Below, piece after piece: positions 43,501 to 52,619 of a stretch of 64,000 nt of DNA. Each line of letters begins with the position of its first letter. The stretch's first letter is position 1. Location: NCBI GenBank assembly GCA_017506865.1, contig JAFCMP010000124.1:1178001-1242000 (forward strand), written 5' to 3'. This stretch comes from Tribonema minus (taxonomy: Eukaryota > Sar > Xanthophyceae > Tribonematales > Tribonemataceae). A program made the position numbers and the translations under genes. The notes beneath the pieces are model-generated. The model did not search any database and had not been told where the DNA came from. It saw only the letters and a program-made list of their open reading frames with translations.

Positions 43501-45822
43501 GATGTCGATGGCGGTGGCGGAAGCGATGAGAGTAGCGGCGAACACGGCGACAGTACCGGCAGCAGCAGTGACGGCGGCACGCATGATGCTGTTCGTGATG
43601 GTGCGCTCGCTGCCGACGTGCCTGCTGCGGCCCAGGTGAGGTTATGAGCGGCAAGTTTATGAGCGGTAACGAGAAACTGAGAGTCACAACACAGTGGCGG
43701 CAGCATCTATAAAACCTGGATTAGGGTTTAGGGTGTCGATTAGGGTGGGGTTAGGATTAGGGTTGGGGTTAGGGTTAGGGTTAGGGTTAGGGTTAGGGTT
43801 AGGGTTAGGGTTAGGGTTAGGGTTAGGGTTAGGGTTAGGGTTAGCCATGCACCTCCTGCCTTCACATTGCCCTCAACATTGTCAACTAAGCTTTGACACG
43901 GTTTTGCCTCTCAGTGGGCTCAGTAAGTTGGTGCTGTGCACTGCCTGCTTGCGCTTCTCCCTGCAGCAAGTTTGTGTAGAGCTTACAACATTTGTGCTGT
44001 TTATGTTTGCCCTTAATATCTCAAGCAGTACATGTGAGTACACCCCCCCCCTTCCCCCCCCCCCCCCGGCTGCCCCCGCTCGACAAGTCTACTGCCAGGC
44101 ATAGCCTGGTAAACTGATCCTTGGTCGACTTGCTTACGGCTGCAGCCTGCAAGTGCATGATTGTATGCTGTATTTTACACAGTTGCCATATGTGTTAAGC
44201 AGCGAGAACCATTTGGTGACTTCAATGAGCTTGCGCACATTGCGTACATTGTCTGCATTCGCAACCCACAGGCGCAGCGATCCACCCTGCTTCACGACAA
44301 ACCTTTTTGTCAGCTCACGACACTGTGTGCTGCCTGTGACATTGTAGCTCCTTCGGTGTTTTGGTCAAGACTGACAAACTTTGGCATTGAGTCACCCCGG
44401 ACCTTTCACCCCTTGATGTTGTTCAGGGCGGCAGTGGTGCCAGCTCTGTGGCCACCGTCACCGGCGCCAGTGGCAGCTGCATCGATGGAGGCAACAGCAG
44501 CAGTTGCGCCAGCGGCGGCGGCGGTGGTGACGACAGCAGTGGCAATAGCGGCGGCGGCAGCACTCGGGGCGGCGGCAGCGGCGGCACTGATGACAGCGGC
44601 GGCGGAAGTGACAATGACAGCGGCGCTGGCACTGAAGGCAAGGGAGACGGTGCCGGCGGCGACGGCAGCGGCGGCGGCAGCGGCGGCAGCGACGAAGAAG
44701 GCGGCAATGATGGCGGCGATGGCAGCGGTGGTGGTGCGCAAGCTGCTGCTGCCATTGCCCCAGCGCTTCCTGCTGCCACTGCTGACCGTGATGGTTCAGC
44801 TGAGGTGAGCTTAGAAGATGACGATGGGGAAAAGCGAGTGGACTTTGATGATGTGGTGGTGCAATGACGATAGTCATGGTCGGATGTTTTCCACATTAGC
44901 ATCACTGAGTGACTAGGCACCATTGGCCACATGTCAAGTCTGACACACTAGTCAGCAAACTGAACTGAGGCTTTTTCGTGCAAGTCCACACTGAAGTGCT
45001 GAACAGCCTTCAGAATGCGGTTAAAAATCTGTGCTGCCGTGTTGGTGCTAGCAGGTTACCATCGTGAGCCTGCAGGGCAGTCGTGCCATCACTCACTTTT
45101 GAAGGGCGTTGCCGGTAACTCTGCTGGCATGTGCTGTTCTTCTGCTGGCAGTCTGCACATTGCGTCAACGCTACTTCTGTACGGTACGCATGCAAGCACG
45201 CAAGCAATGCACCTGCTGCCATGGCAATATTGAAAAAACAGTTGCTGTGCACCAGTAACCCCCTGGTCATATCCCCCCTCCCCCCCCGCAGGGCCCTGCT
45301 GCCGGCACCAAAGCAACTGCGTCTGCAAGCCCTGCTCAGCCCACGCCTGCAGCGCCTGCGCCGGCAGTGCTGCTGCCGGTAGCGCTGGTGCTGCAGCAGC
45401 TGCCAGGCGCCAGCGCTCTCGGCGCGGATTACGACCCCATGCACGTTGAAGTTCCGCCCGCACTGCGCTTCGACCGTGTCAGTATCTTGGCCAGGGCGAA
45501 CCAGAGGGCTCGGAAACTGGAGAAAGATGCCAGGGCGGCTCGCGCCCGCGCAGAAGCGGTCGAGCTGAGAATCAGCCAGGCGGAGCAGGTCATCAGCGCG
45601 CAAGTCCTGTATATCGCCGCTGCGGATCAGCGAGTCGTGGCTGACGGCGCCCTGCTACAGCAGGCTGACCGGCGGTTTCAGCGGCGCATGGCGGCCGTGG
45701 CGCACGCGCGGCAGGAGGTGACTGGCCACGGGGAGAAGTACGAGGGCATGAGTGCCGCCGAGGGGCGCACCCTTCAGCTGGACGAAAGCGGCGGCACTGC
45801 CAGTCTCTCTGCGCGCTGCTGA
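37549..45822 (+). CDS. Gene A: RRM-domain protein with repeated Gly/Ser/Asp modules and C-terminal coiled coil
   Basis: Exon candidates in order: 37549-37644 (ATG, donor ACG/GTGAGT, phase 0); 38502-38608 and 39183-39286, together one RRM; 39342-39388 (possible last RRM strand); 39708-39848 (Ser/Ala); 40214-40488, 41069-41161, 41746 onward, 41949-42212, 42450-42542, 43339-43635 and 44427-44804 (repeated modules, nearly all phase 0-0); and 45292-45822 (Pro/Ala-rich, then coiled coil, stop TGA). RNA binding is inferred from the RRM; partners and pathway are unknown. Not every junction works: the Ser/Ala exon at 39708 needs a phase its neighbours do not supply, and 40214-40488 is 275 nt, which breaks its frame. 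The locus may therefore be one gene with dead exons or two or three fused paralogues. Gene B at 56-61 kb is a paralogue. Confidence 0.5.
38502..39286 (+). CDS. RRM domain of gene A, split by an intron
   Basis: Exon 38502-38608 (107 nt; CATGCAG acceptor, ACAT/GTAAGT donor) encodes the first half: YRVRIEGIAQ (RNP2-like strand) and DRVRELVRPHGAVVRLIVD (helix 1 and strand 2). Exon 39183-39286 (104 nt; CTGCAG acceptor, AGCG/GTGAGA donor) encodes GGATVAYATPEDANAAAKRL, giving RNP1-like strand 3 and helix 2. The intron is phase 2 and the following one phase 1, exactly as in gene B, whose second RRM exon is also 104 nt. RNP1 lacks the usual aromatic residues (GGATVAY), so RNA contacts may be atypical. 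Confidence 0.75.
40214..42542 (+). repeat. Intragenic tandem duplication of exon modules in gene A
   Basis: Three exon types recur in order. TASG-type: 40214-40488 and 41949-42212, sharing an ACTGC(A/G) start, Ser/Ala then Gly/Ser/Asp-rich sequence, a hydrophobic VPxxP stretch and a GCAG/GTCAGTG donor. KR-type: 41069-41161 and 42450-42542, both 93 nt, with 18 of 31 residues identical including LDD-ERRVK-HAS and a KKRTRSP-like basic patch. STA-type: 41746 and 43339, both starting in a TCCAC(A/G)GCA-GCTACCGGCACT block and both preceded by the intron motif CATGGCATCAGCTCGCACT. Periods are about 1.4-1.75 kb. The first TASG copy has a frame break and a stop, and the 41746 copy lacks a donor, so copies are unequal in health. 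Confidence 0.7.
43339..43635 (+). CDS. Gly/Ser/Asp-rich exon of gene A
   Basis: This is a 297-nt phase 0-0 exon with a TTTGCAG acceptor and a CCCAG/GTGAGG donor. It encodes 99 residues of Gly/Ser/Asp with scattered Ala and Thr (GSDGGGSTADIGSSGGEATS) and ends DVPAAAQ. Such composition predicts disorder; there are no domains. It is a related copy of the segment at 41746. Confidence 0.6.
43768..43843 (+). repeat. Interstitial telomere-like array, about 12 TTAGGG units
   Basis: About twelve perfect TTAGGG units lie in tandem, preceded from 43722 by degenerate units (TTAGGGTTTAGGG, TTAGGATTAGGG). They sit between the gene A exons ending at 43635 and starting at 44427, so presumably in an intron. 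Reading frames through it (Gly-Leu repeats) are artefacts. Shorter TTAGGG pairs occur at about 556, 2408, 3326, 5024, 5938, 51413 and 57894. Confidence 0.9.
44427..44804 (+). CDS. Long Gly/Ser/Asp-rich exon of gene A
   Basis: This is a 378-nt phase 0-0 exon (GTTGTTCAG acceptor, GCTGAG/GTGAGC donor). It encodes 126 residues dominated by Gly, Ser, Asp and Glu (GGGGGDDSSGNSGGGS, GGSDEEGGNDGG) and ends in an Ala-rich helix and ADRDGSAE. The other two frames are Ala-rich and are not chosen, because only this frame fits both splice sites. It is probably a disordered acidic linker before the coiled-coil exon. Confidence 0.65.
45292..45822 (+). CDS. C-terminal coiled-coil exon of gene A
   Basis: The phase-0 exon opens after CCCCCCCGCAG and ends at TGA, 176 codons. 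The first 45 residues are Ala/Pro/Thr-rich. From about residue 60 it is a strongly helical Ala/Arg/Glu/Gln segment (RARKLEKDARAARARAEAVE, then ISQAEQVISAQVLYIAAADQ and ALLQQADRRFQRRMAAVAHA). The block AQV-IAAA-R-D-A-QAD-FQ is shared with gene B exon 60435-60714, which ties the two genes together. It is probably a dimerisation or scaffold segment. Confidence 0.7.
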   Translation, partial: GPAAGTKATASASPAQPTPAAPAPAVLLPVALVLQQLPGASALGADYDPMHVEVPPALRFDRVSILARANQRARKLEKDARAARARAEAVELRISQAEQVISAQVLYIAAADQRVVADGALLQQADRRFQRRMAAVAHARQEVTGHGEKYEGMSAAEGRTLQLDESGGTASLSARC

Positions 45823-45829
45823 AATTGGG

Positions 45830-46855
45830 ATGTGATCATGAGCATACCTGAGCTGTTGAGTACTAAAAGCTATGAGCATCTACACCGTCGCAGCGGTTGT
45901 TGCAAGTCGCTGACGGTGTCCCGCTCCTCTCAGCCAAGCGATCAGCGGTGATGCTGCCAGTACTTAGCAGAGACCTGAAGCACTACGTCTGCGTCCGCTA
46001 TGGGTCGAGTGCTTAAAGAATTGCTCACGAGCAACATGGTAAAAGCATAGTTTGTTGTCACAACTCGCATGATACATACTGTGTCAGTGCAAAGAGTTGA
46101 TTAAGTCGGCGCAGGTGTTAGAACATTCCGTGAGACTGAAGCCTCAATCGTAGAACCGGGTGCCGTAATAGGGCAGTCACATACACTATTCAGATGCAAT
46201 GAGGCCATGACCCCCGAGTCGGGGTCCACATGCTGCTGCCCCGGCTGTGGAGCGAGGACGACATCGGGACCGGACTACAGAACCAGGATGTGCACAGCTA
46301 CCCCTGAGGACTGTCCCCTCGTCGCTGCCTCTCAGAACGTTTTCGACAGGGACTGTGGCACTCGCTGGACTATCGTCATGAGGGGGGTGTTCGCTTGCTG
46401 CGACATCCACCACAGAGTCCCCGGGTTCTCTAGGGGGCGGGCAGCCGCCGAAGAGGAAGCCGACGATTCTGAGTAGGACTAGTGGTGGGAGTGACAGTTC
46501 ACAATTCCAAGTAAGTTTCTATGAATGGAATTTTAAGTAAGTTACACGACATGTGCAGCAGCTCACACTCACATTGTCATGTCAGCAATCATGTGTAATT
46601 GTCTTGTTACATGTCGCCTGCGAGCAAGTTCGTGCATTACGGGGGCTTCCCTCGGTGCGCGCCCGCCGCACACAGTCACTCGTCTTACCTTCTGTTGATC
46701 ACGTGCGTTTTCAGCTTCCCTGACGCAGCGGCAATGAGCACCATGATGCGCAATGAATCAAAATAATCAGCGAGGCAACAAGAAGGCACGAACAGTATGT
46801 TGACGACAGAAGAACTCGCTGTATATGACAAGGCCAGATATCACCCACTTTACTG
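45830..46855. other. Intergenic region between convergent genes
   Basis: This lies between the gene A stop (plus) and the beta-helix gene stop (minus). Frames of 75-89 codons on both strands near 46186-46476 overlap each other and have no start or splice support. No repeat is shared with the rest of the window. Confidence 0.4.
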
Positions 46856-46858
46856 TAA

Positions 46859-48153
46859 TCACGAAGTGGGGGCCGGCTCAACCTCTGGAGGGTGCAACGT
46901 ATCGCGCTTGCGAAGGCCTAACCAGGAATTTTGACGAATGGGGCCGGCAGTCGTCTTTACTTTGCGGTATACGAGGAACGCCTGAGTGAACGCTGCGACT
47001 AACAATATCACATTAAGCGCTATGAGCAGGTTGCCGATGGCGTTCTGGCTGTACTCGTCGACGTACTTGACCTGTATCAACAGCGAAGTGAACATACTCG
47101 CAGCGATAATGCTGTACCCCAGTCTGTAGAGTGACTCCTCTCCCCTCTCCTCGTGAGGTCGAACGGACTCATAGACCACACCGGCGAGCGAGGCGAAGAC
47201 GCACGCCACCGCGGTCTGTCCTGCCGTGCCGGGCATGATGAAGACAAGCAGGCCGGCGAGAAGCAGCCGCCGCAAGCACTCCGCGCACTCCCAGTAGGAG
47301 GTCTGAGGTGAGTACGGCTTGCGCAGGAAGGACGTCGCTGACGCCAACGCAGAGCGCTCGCGGACGTCGGCGGCGCCCAGCCTTATCATCCAGGCGAATA
47401 TCGCAGGGATGCCGAGCGGGTACACCAGCAACATGATCGCGGCATAGGTGACGTACGCCGTGTGTTCCGGCGTGCGGCACTGGATCGTGTAGTCCGCGCG
47501 CAGGTACCACGTGCCGTCGGGGCCGTCGTACTCGAGGTAGTCGCAGGCAAAGGTCTGGAAAATCGTCAGGGAGACGCCCGAGTAGACGAGGAAGGCGAAC
47601 ACCAGCAGAACGTGCAAGTCCTGCTCACACACGCGCTGCAGTTTGGCGCCGGCGGATCGCGGCCTGCACCGGCGGTACGCGCGCGGAGCGAGGATGACGC
47701 CGGCTATACCCAGCGGGACCAGCGTCGTCAGGAGCAGTCTCTGGTAGAAGCTGAGGTGCAGCACGCACCCGGGAGAAGTCAGCCACCGCAGGTCCAGCGA
47801 GATCAGGTCCATGACCTGCAGGAAGTCGAGGTACTGCAGCGGCAGGGCGACGCCGGTAATGCTGACGAACTGCGTCAGGATCTGCATCACGATGACGGGG
47901 GTCCGCAGGTGTCTCGCTATGATCAAGCATGCCCGCGCTAGCTTCAGCGTGCCGCTGGCGGCGGCGAAGGTGCTCGTGGCGTCGGCGCCTTCCCCCAGTC
48001 CCGATGCCGCTGCGACCAAGACCCAAAGCCCCAACGCCACGACGGCGAAGAGGACGACCATGCCGACGACGACGGCTCCTACGATGCCGGCCGTGCATTC
48101 CACGCACTTGTAGCCGGTCACCGCCGCGTAGCCGTCCGCGCACACGGCGCAGT
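46859..48153 (-). CDS. Membrane-spanning terminal exon of the Pmp-like gene
   Basis: The last exon (1295 nt) follows a pyrimidine-rich acceptor (TTCTTTCTCTTCGCTTCGCAG, about 48154-48174, read on minus). It starts in the Cys-rich stalk (CAVCADGY, YKCVEC), then has hydrophobic spans such as IVGAVVVGMVVLFAVVALGL, LLLTTLVPLGIAGVILA, VLLVFAFLVYSGVSLTIF, YAAIMLLVYPLGIPAIFAWM, LLLAGLLVFIMPG and IGNLLIALNVILLVAAF. An amphipathic YWECAECLRRLL stretch precedes the sixth, as in related algal multi-span C-termini. The tail is short and Pro/Glu-rich (HPPEVEPAPTS). Confidence 0.85.
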
Positions 48154-51100
48154 CTGCGAAGCGAAGAGAAAGAACGAATGAGGAACGGACCGCTGGCGGT
48201 TGCAACACCATTCAGCGCCACTCACATGGTCCCCGATATCCCGCAGCGCAGTACGCGTCCGAAGACCAGCCCAAGCTCCACACTCCAGCCTCCTGAGTCC
48301 AGACTCCGATTGACGTGGCGCCCGTGCCGCCCACACAAGCTTGGCGGTTCGGACACGCCCTGATGATACCGGGAATCATGGTGTCGTTCTCTCTCCAGTG
48401 ACCCGGCGAAAGCGGCAGGGTCGGTAGCGTCGCGCCGACGGCGGTGCAGTTCACCGTGTCAGCCGTGCACGCCACGCATGCGGGCCCGACCGCATCTGTC
48501 CCGCTGTACGTGCCGGTGCCGCAGCACGGCCTGCGTACAACAACGAGCATGTGAAATGTGCAGCGGCAGAAACTTAGCGCTCTCGAAACTTTGTGTCAAA
48601 AAATGTTGCAACATGAAACTCGACCACAAGCTTTTCCACATGATGACCGTCGCGGATTCGCTGTGGCAGATGCGCAAGAGGAAGATCATGACTGCATCAA
48701 TCTTTGCAGCGCTCTGCTCTGCATCTCTCAGTAGGCGAGGCTTTGAACACGTCCTCGACGCCGACGGGAGCAACTTCACCGCGCAGGCACTAGGCAGAGC
48801 GCGCGCCAAGCTACCGCAAGACCTGTTTCTCGAAATGAACAGGTCTATCCAAGCTAGACGTTTTGACGATTCTCCTCGTGTCTTTGCCATCGACGGGTCC
48901 AAAGTGCACATCCACCCATGTTATGCTGAATCGGGTTACAGGCGACAGTTGAATATCGTAGTACTCACCAGTTGGCATTGAATCCAGAATTCGCGTCCAA
49001 GCACGACGACCCGACGCCGGTATGGATCCCGCCGGCATAGCAACAGTGCGCACTGTTGCCCTCGAAATCCGAGTCGGCCACAGCGATGGTCAAGGTGTCA
49101 TAATCTCCGGCCTGAAGGATGGCGCCGCCCCCGCCGGCTAACGCAGAGTTGTGGGAGAAAACACACTGGCTCACGTTGAAATTATGAAGCTCCTGATGAA
49201 TAGCGATTGCGCCTCCGAGCGCAGCCGTGTTGCCGTCGAATGTGCAGTTCAAAAGCTGGCCAATCAATGTCCTAAATGGTACTCCAGCCATGGTCACGGT
49301 GACATATGAGGTCGATGAAGTCGTCGAGCTTCGGGAGGTACTTGAGGTTGTCACACTCGGCAACAAGCTGGAAGCGGAGCTTGATAATGATGTCGTTTGC
49401 GTCTTTGAGATCAGTAGGATACCACCACCATGTCCGGCTTGTGCACCTGCACAGCAACACCGCAATGACATCAATCATCGTGCGGCTGGCTCATGTGCGC
49501 TGTAATCACGCCGCAAACGTCTGGACATTACCTGCAGCATTGCCGATGAACTTTGAGTTTGTCACATTCAGGATGCCGATGATAATGGCGATCGCTGCGC
49601 CCCCTCCTGCAATCACAGCGCAACAGCGAGACAGGTCACGCTTGAAGAGCAGTACATACAGCGAATCTTGCGATACGCAGAGCAAAAGTTTGCACTCGGC
49701 GAAGGCGTTTCAGCTGTGAGTACACCTGGGACAGCGCTGACCTCCAGCACAAACGGCGGTGCACGCATGCAACACCAACCTGCTCTGTTGTTGATCAAAT
49801 CGGAGTCGGCCATCGTCAGCTTCCCTCCTTGGACATACAGCCCGCCTCCAGTCCGACCTGCAAAATACACAAGGACCGTCAATGTGGATTAGGCTCACCG
49901 TTTACATCCAAAAGCAATGAAGGCCACCGTCGTTGCATGAAAGTACGCACCAGAATGTGGTCGACTGCACCGATCTCACCTGCTTTGTTTCCCTCAACAG
50001 TCGAGTTCATCACAGATAGGTGTGAGAGAACACTTGCATAAATAGCTCCACCTTGTTGCCCTGCACAACAAGTACAGGGCATGAGTGCGATGTCAGATAT
50101 GACCGTGGCAGTGAGTGACTTCGAAACCAGCCACCAAAGCGCGTGATACGGAACACTTAGCGATCGGACAACGCAGAATGGCAGCTGCGATGACACCTGC
50201 ACTACGCACTCAGTGCTTGGAGAACGCAGATTGGCAGGAACCGGTGACGCGACATTGACTTACCTGCTACATTGTCGGTAAAAGTGGAGTTACTGAAGGA
50301 CATGTCGATATCAGCATACACGGCTCCTCCGAGAGCTGTATCGCAGGCAAAGCATGTTGTTCAGTTAGCACAAAAATGTGGGAAGCACATGCATAAATAT
50401 GGGCTCCTGCCAAACAGGGCGCAGTAGACGTCCGAGACCTCGAGTTGCGGTTGTCCAGCTGAGGCTGTAGTCGTATCCTCCGGTGAGGTAGCGACAACGG
50501 CAGAACGCAGCGCATGGCTCCAGCGCTCCCCATGCTGCCGCAATCTCCGTGCAAAACATCACCGGCTCGGATATTATGCAAAAGTAACATCAAGCACACG
50601 TTGTCAAGTAGATACGGAAGAAATGCGCAAAAAGTGAGAGAGCAATATTCATTACATGACGCCATGACATTGTACTCACTTGTTGCTCGATTACCAGAAA
50701 ACGTTGACGCTCGCACTATGGCCGTGCCCCTTCCTCCGATGTCGATGGCTCCACCAAAAGAAGCCGTGTTGGTCCTGAAAGTCGAATTCAGCAATATCGT
50801 ATTACCATGTTGGTGAGATATGGCACCCCCGTTACCATGTGAGCCATCAGCATAGTTGTCGATAAACGTCGACCCGCGCGCGACGACAACGCCGCCTGTA
50901 TTGGATATGGCGCCTCCATTGCTGGAACCGGTATTATTGGATAGGAGGCACGACTGTAGGGTCAGCCGTCCGTTGCTCTCAACGAGAACTGCCCCTCCTG
51001 ACGAGTAATTTCCATTCGTCAGGTGCATGCTGTCGAGCGTGACGTCGGCTCTAGCGGAGACGCGCATGAGTCGGTGGCCGCCTTCGCCTCTCATGACACT

Positions 51101-51352
51101 GGAAGGTGCGGCACCACTCATGCGCAGTGCGGTCCAACGACCCACAACAATCTGCTGCCGGATCGTCACGTCGCCTCGCCATGTCACGGTAATGTTCGCG
51201 TTGGCACAAGCTGCTGCAGTCGTCAAGGCAACAACGCTTTCGGGGCCGTCCACCACAAAGTATTGAAACGCCTTCTGACAGGTGTCCGAAACATCTCCGG
51301 CAGCCGCCGCCAGATAAACCACTATCAGCCATGCTATCACCCCACAGGCCAT
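46859..51352 (-). CDS. Pmp-like beta-helix protein with Cys-rich stalk and multi-span C-terminus (complete, 8 exons)
   Basis: The spliced CDS joins 51352-50680, 50335-50264, 50060-49980, 49857-49780, 49606-49532, 49446-48969, 48530-48226 and 48153-46859, 3057 nt or 1018 residues. Every junction is GT-AG with matching phase. The start is GCCATGG, then a signal peptide (MACGVIAWLIVVYLAAAAG). Residues 30-480 are right-handed beta-helix turns with GGA(I/V) and N-S-F-NxA motifs as in chlamydial-type polymorphic membrane protein repeats. Residues about 486-600 are Cys-rich (PCCGTGTYSG, CVACTAD, CAVCADGY, CVEC), like GCC2/GCC3 modules. About eight or nine membrane spans follow. It is probably a cell-surface adhesion or sensing protein; that is inference from family architecture. 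Exon 6 inserts a Ser/Thr-rich loop. The intron at 48531-48968 carries an antisense transposase fragment. Confidence 0.85.
48553..48959 (+). mobile_element. IS4-type DDE transposase fragment inside an intron
   Basis: A plus-strand frame encodes a helical region (FHMMTVADSLWQMRKRKIMT, SIFAALCSASLSRRGFEHVL, ALGRARAKLPQDLFLEMNRS) followed by RVFAIDGSKVHIHPCYAESG. The FAIDGSKV block is the strand bearing the first catalytic Asp of IS4/DDE_Tnp_1-like transposases known from eukaryotic genomes. The frame stops soon after, so the second Asp and the Glu are missing: only the N-terminal third is present. It occupies almost all of the 438-bp intron 48531-48968 of the minus-strand Pmp-like gene. No terminal inverted repeats were found. 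Confidence 0.65.
49532..50335 (-). repeat. Four single-coil beta-helix exons in phase 1
   Basis: Exons 50335-50264 (72 nt), 50060-49980 (81), 49857-49780 (78) and 49606-49532 (75) each encode one beta-helix turn: LGGAVYADIDMSFSNSTFTD, QGGAIYASVLSHLSVMNSTV, TGGGLYVQGGKLTMADSDLI and GGAAIAIIIGILNVTNSKF. All start by completing a Gly/Thr codon and end GCAG/GT, so each is a symmetrical 1-1 exon that can be gained or lost without frame damage. Introns are 85-344 nt. Confidence 0.85.
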
Positions 51353-51498
51353 GGCGCCTCGAGTACACGCTGCCCACCAATTCAGCGAGTGAAATTTCTG
51401 AAAGGTCCGCTAGGGTTAGGGTTCGCGAACGATGAAACCTACCGAAAGTGCGCGACGCAAGTGACACGCACGATAAGTACTTTGCAGGCAAATAACCA

Positions 51499-52037
51499 TC
51501 AGTGTACGCTCTGCGATGCGCGCCACGCATCGAACTCCTCAGGCGTTGGGGCCAGGCTCAGCAGCTCCTCAAGTTTTTCATGCACTTGCTGCGGGGAGAG
51601 CCTTCCCTGAAGCTGCCCGTACACGCTGTGAATCCCTTCCAGCTCGGCGACCGAGGGCGTATACTGGACACCCAGGGCGCCCAGCTGCGGCCACGACATG
51701 GTCTCGCGGCCGGGGCCGACGACCTGCATGCGCGCTAGGTCATACACTGTAGCGATGCGCTGCGTGATCTGCGCCTTGAAGTGGCGCTCGAGCGTATCCC
51801 GTTGGTCTCGTTGACCACGCTCACAATGTCGACGGGATTCTGGATACACTCGCCAATGACATCGTCCCAGTAACCGGATCCGCGCTGCCCCGCCACGTCG
51901 ACGAACTGGTTGCAGGACCTGTGGTCGTCGTCGGCCTCGTCGTACACTCTGAGCTGCGACCACGGGCACGCATGCCCGTCGGAGGGCTGCACGCTCTCCG
52001 CGCAGGCCTCCCGCGCCGCCGCTACTCTTGTGTACAT
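51499..52037 (-). pseudogene. Gene D: broken hypothetical protein
   Basis: From an ATG at 52037 the minus strand reads MYTRVAAAREACAESVQPSD, then an acidic/aromatic part (YDEADDDHRSCNQFVDVAG, GSGYWDDVIGECIQNP). Near 51797 the coding-like frame changes by one base, from VNETNG to RDTLERHFKAQITQ, and continues as LARMQVVGPGRETMSWPQLG and PQQVHEKLEELLSLAPTPEE to a stop at 51499. High third-position GC on both sides of the change argues that both halves are, or were, coding. The family is unknown. It lies 146 bp upstream of the Pmp-like gene on the same strand. A single-base assembly error would restore one protein of about 180 residues. Confidence 0.5.
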
Positions 52038-52268
52038 GGCAAGTACATATGGTAAGCATGTGTACCTTGGCATATAGAAGTATACCTTTCAATGAGCATG
52101 GCATGCGAAGGAAGTAAGTGCTTAGATTGCTCTCTCAGGACCAAGTCCGCGGCAACACAGCTGTGCTGGGGTGTGTGCCGTCGAAGTGTCCAGTCAGTTA
52201 CGACAATGTGAATTCACTCACACACGCGCGAGCTCTCACATCACTACGCGTGCACTGTGTTCGTGCAG

Positions 52269-52614
52269 GTGCGGCAGCGGACCGGTGCGACGATGCTCGT
52301 CGCGAATCCTGAGGCGCACCCGCTTCGCGTGGCCGTCTTAACAAGCGTCAGTCAACAATGCTCTCGCCAGGGAGCGCGCAGCCTCCGCCGCCTGCATCCC
52401 GGACCTCAAGGCATTTGCGAGGAGCGGGCAGCAGGTGGCGCAGAGCACCAGGGCGCTGCGCGACGCGAGCGACGTCGTGTGGTCCGAGAGGCAGATGCAG
52501 GCGTCTGGTCCTGCGCTGGCCAGCTCCTTCCGCACCGAGGTGATCACGTTGAGCGCTGCTGCCGAGCGTGCGCGCGCGCGCGTGCGCAGCCTCAAGACGG
52601 GCAGCCGCAAGTGA
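52269..52614 (+). CDS. Gene C: terminal coiled-coil exon
   Basis: This is an exon-like block after a GTGCAG acceptor. Its second part reads NNALARERAASAACIPDLKA, then ARSGQQVAQSTRALRDASDV and SFRTEVITLSAAAERARARV to TGA at 52612. Ala/Arg/Ser/Gln helical composition with nearly all codons ending in G or C supports this frame. The first part (VRQRTGATMLVANPEAHPLR) resembles the start of gene B's last exon but sits one base out of frame with the coil. The block length of 346 nt has the same remainder as gene B's 340 nt. Upstream exons of gene C were not identified. Confidence 0.45.
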
Positions 52615-52619
52615 TCACC

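Noticed and set aside
43694-44104. 136-codon frame with Gly-Leu repeats
   Set aside because: It is simply the TTAGGG array read in one frame. The flanking splice sites place it in an intron of gene A.
44161-44808. 215-codon Ala/Thr-rich plus-strand frame
   Set aside because: This is a shadow of the Gly/Ser/Asp exon 44427-44804. The Gly/Ser frame is the one that fits both splice sites in phase 0.
44406-44932. Poly-Ala and Pro/Ser-rich minus-strand frames of 111-169 codons
   Set aside because: These are antisense shadows of the same Gly/Ser/Asp-rich exon; long frames on all strands are expected in GGC/AGC repeats.
47462-48363. Plus-strand frames opposite the membrane exon
   Set aside because: They are Arg/Pro/Gln-rich antisense of GC-rich coding sequence, with no splice support.
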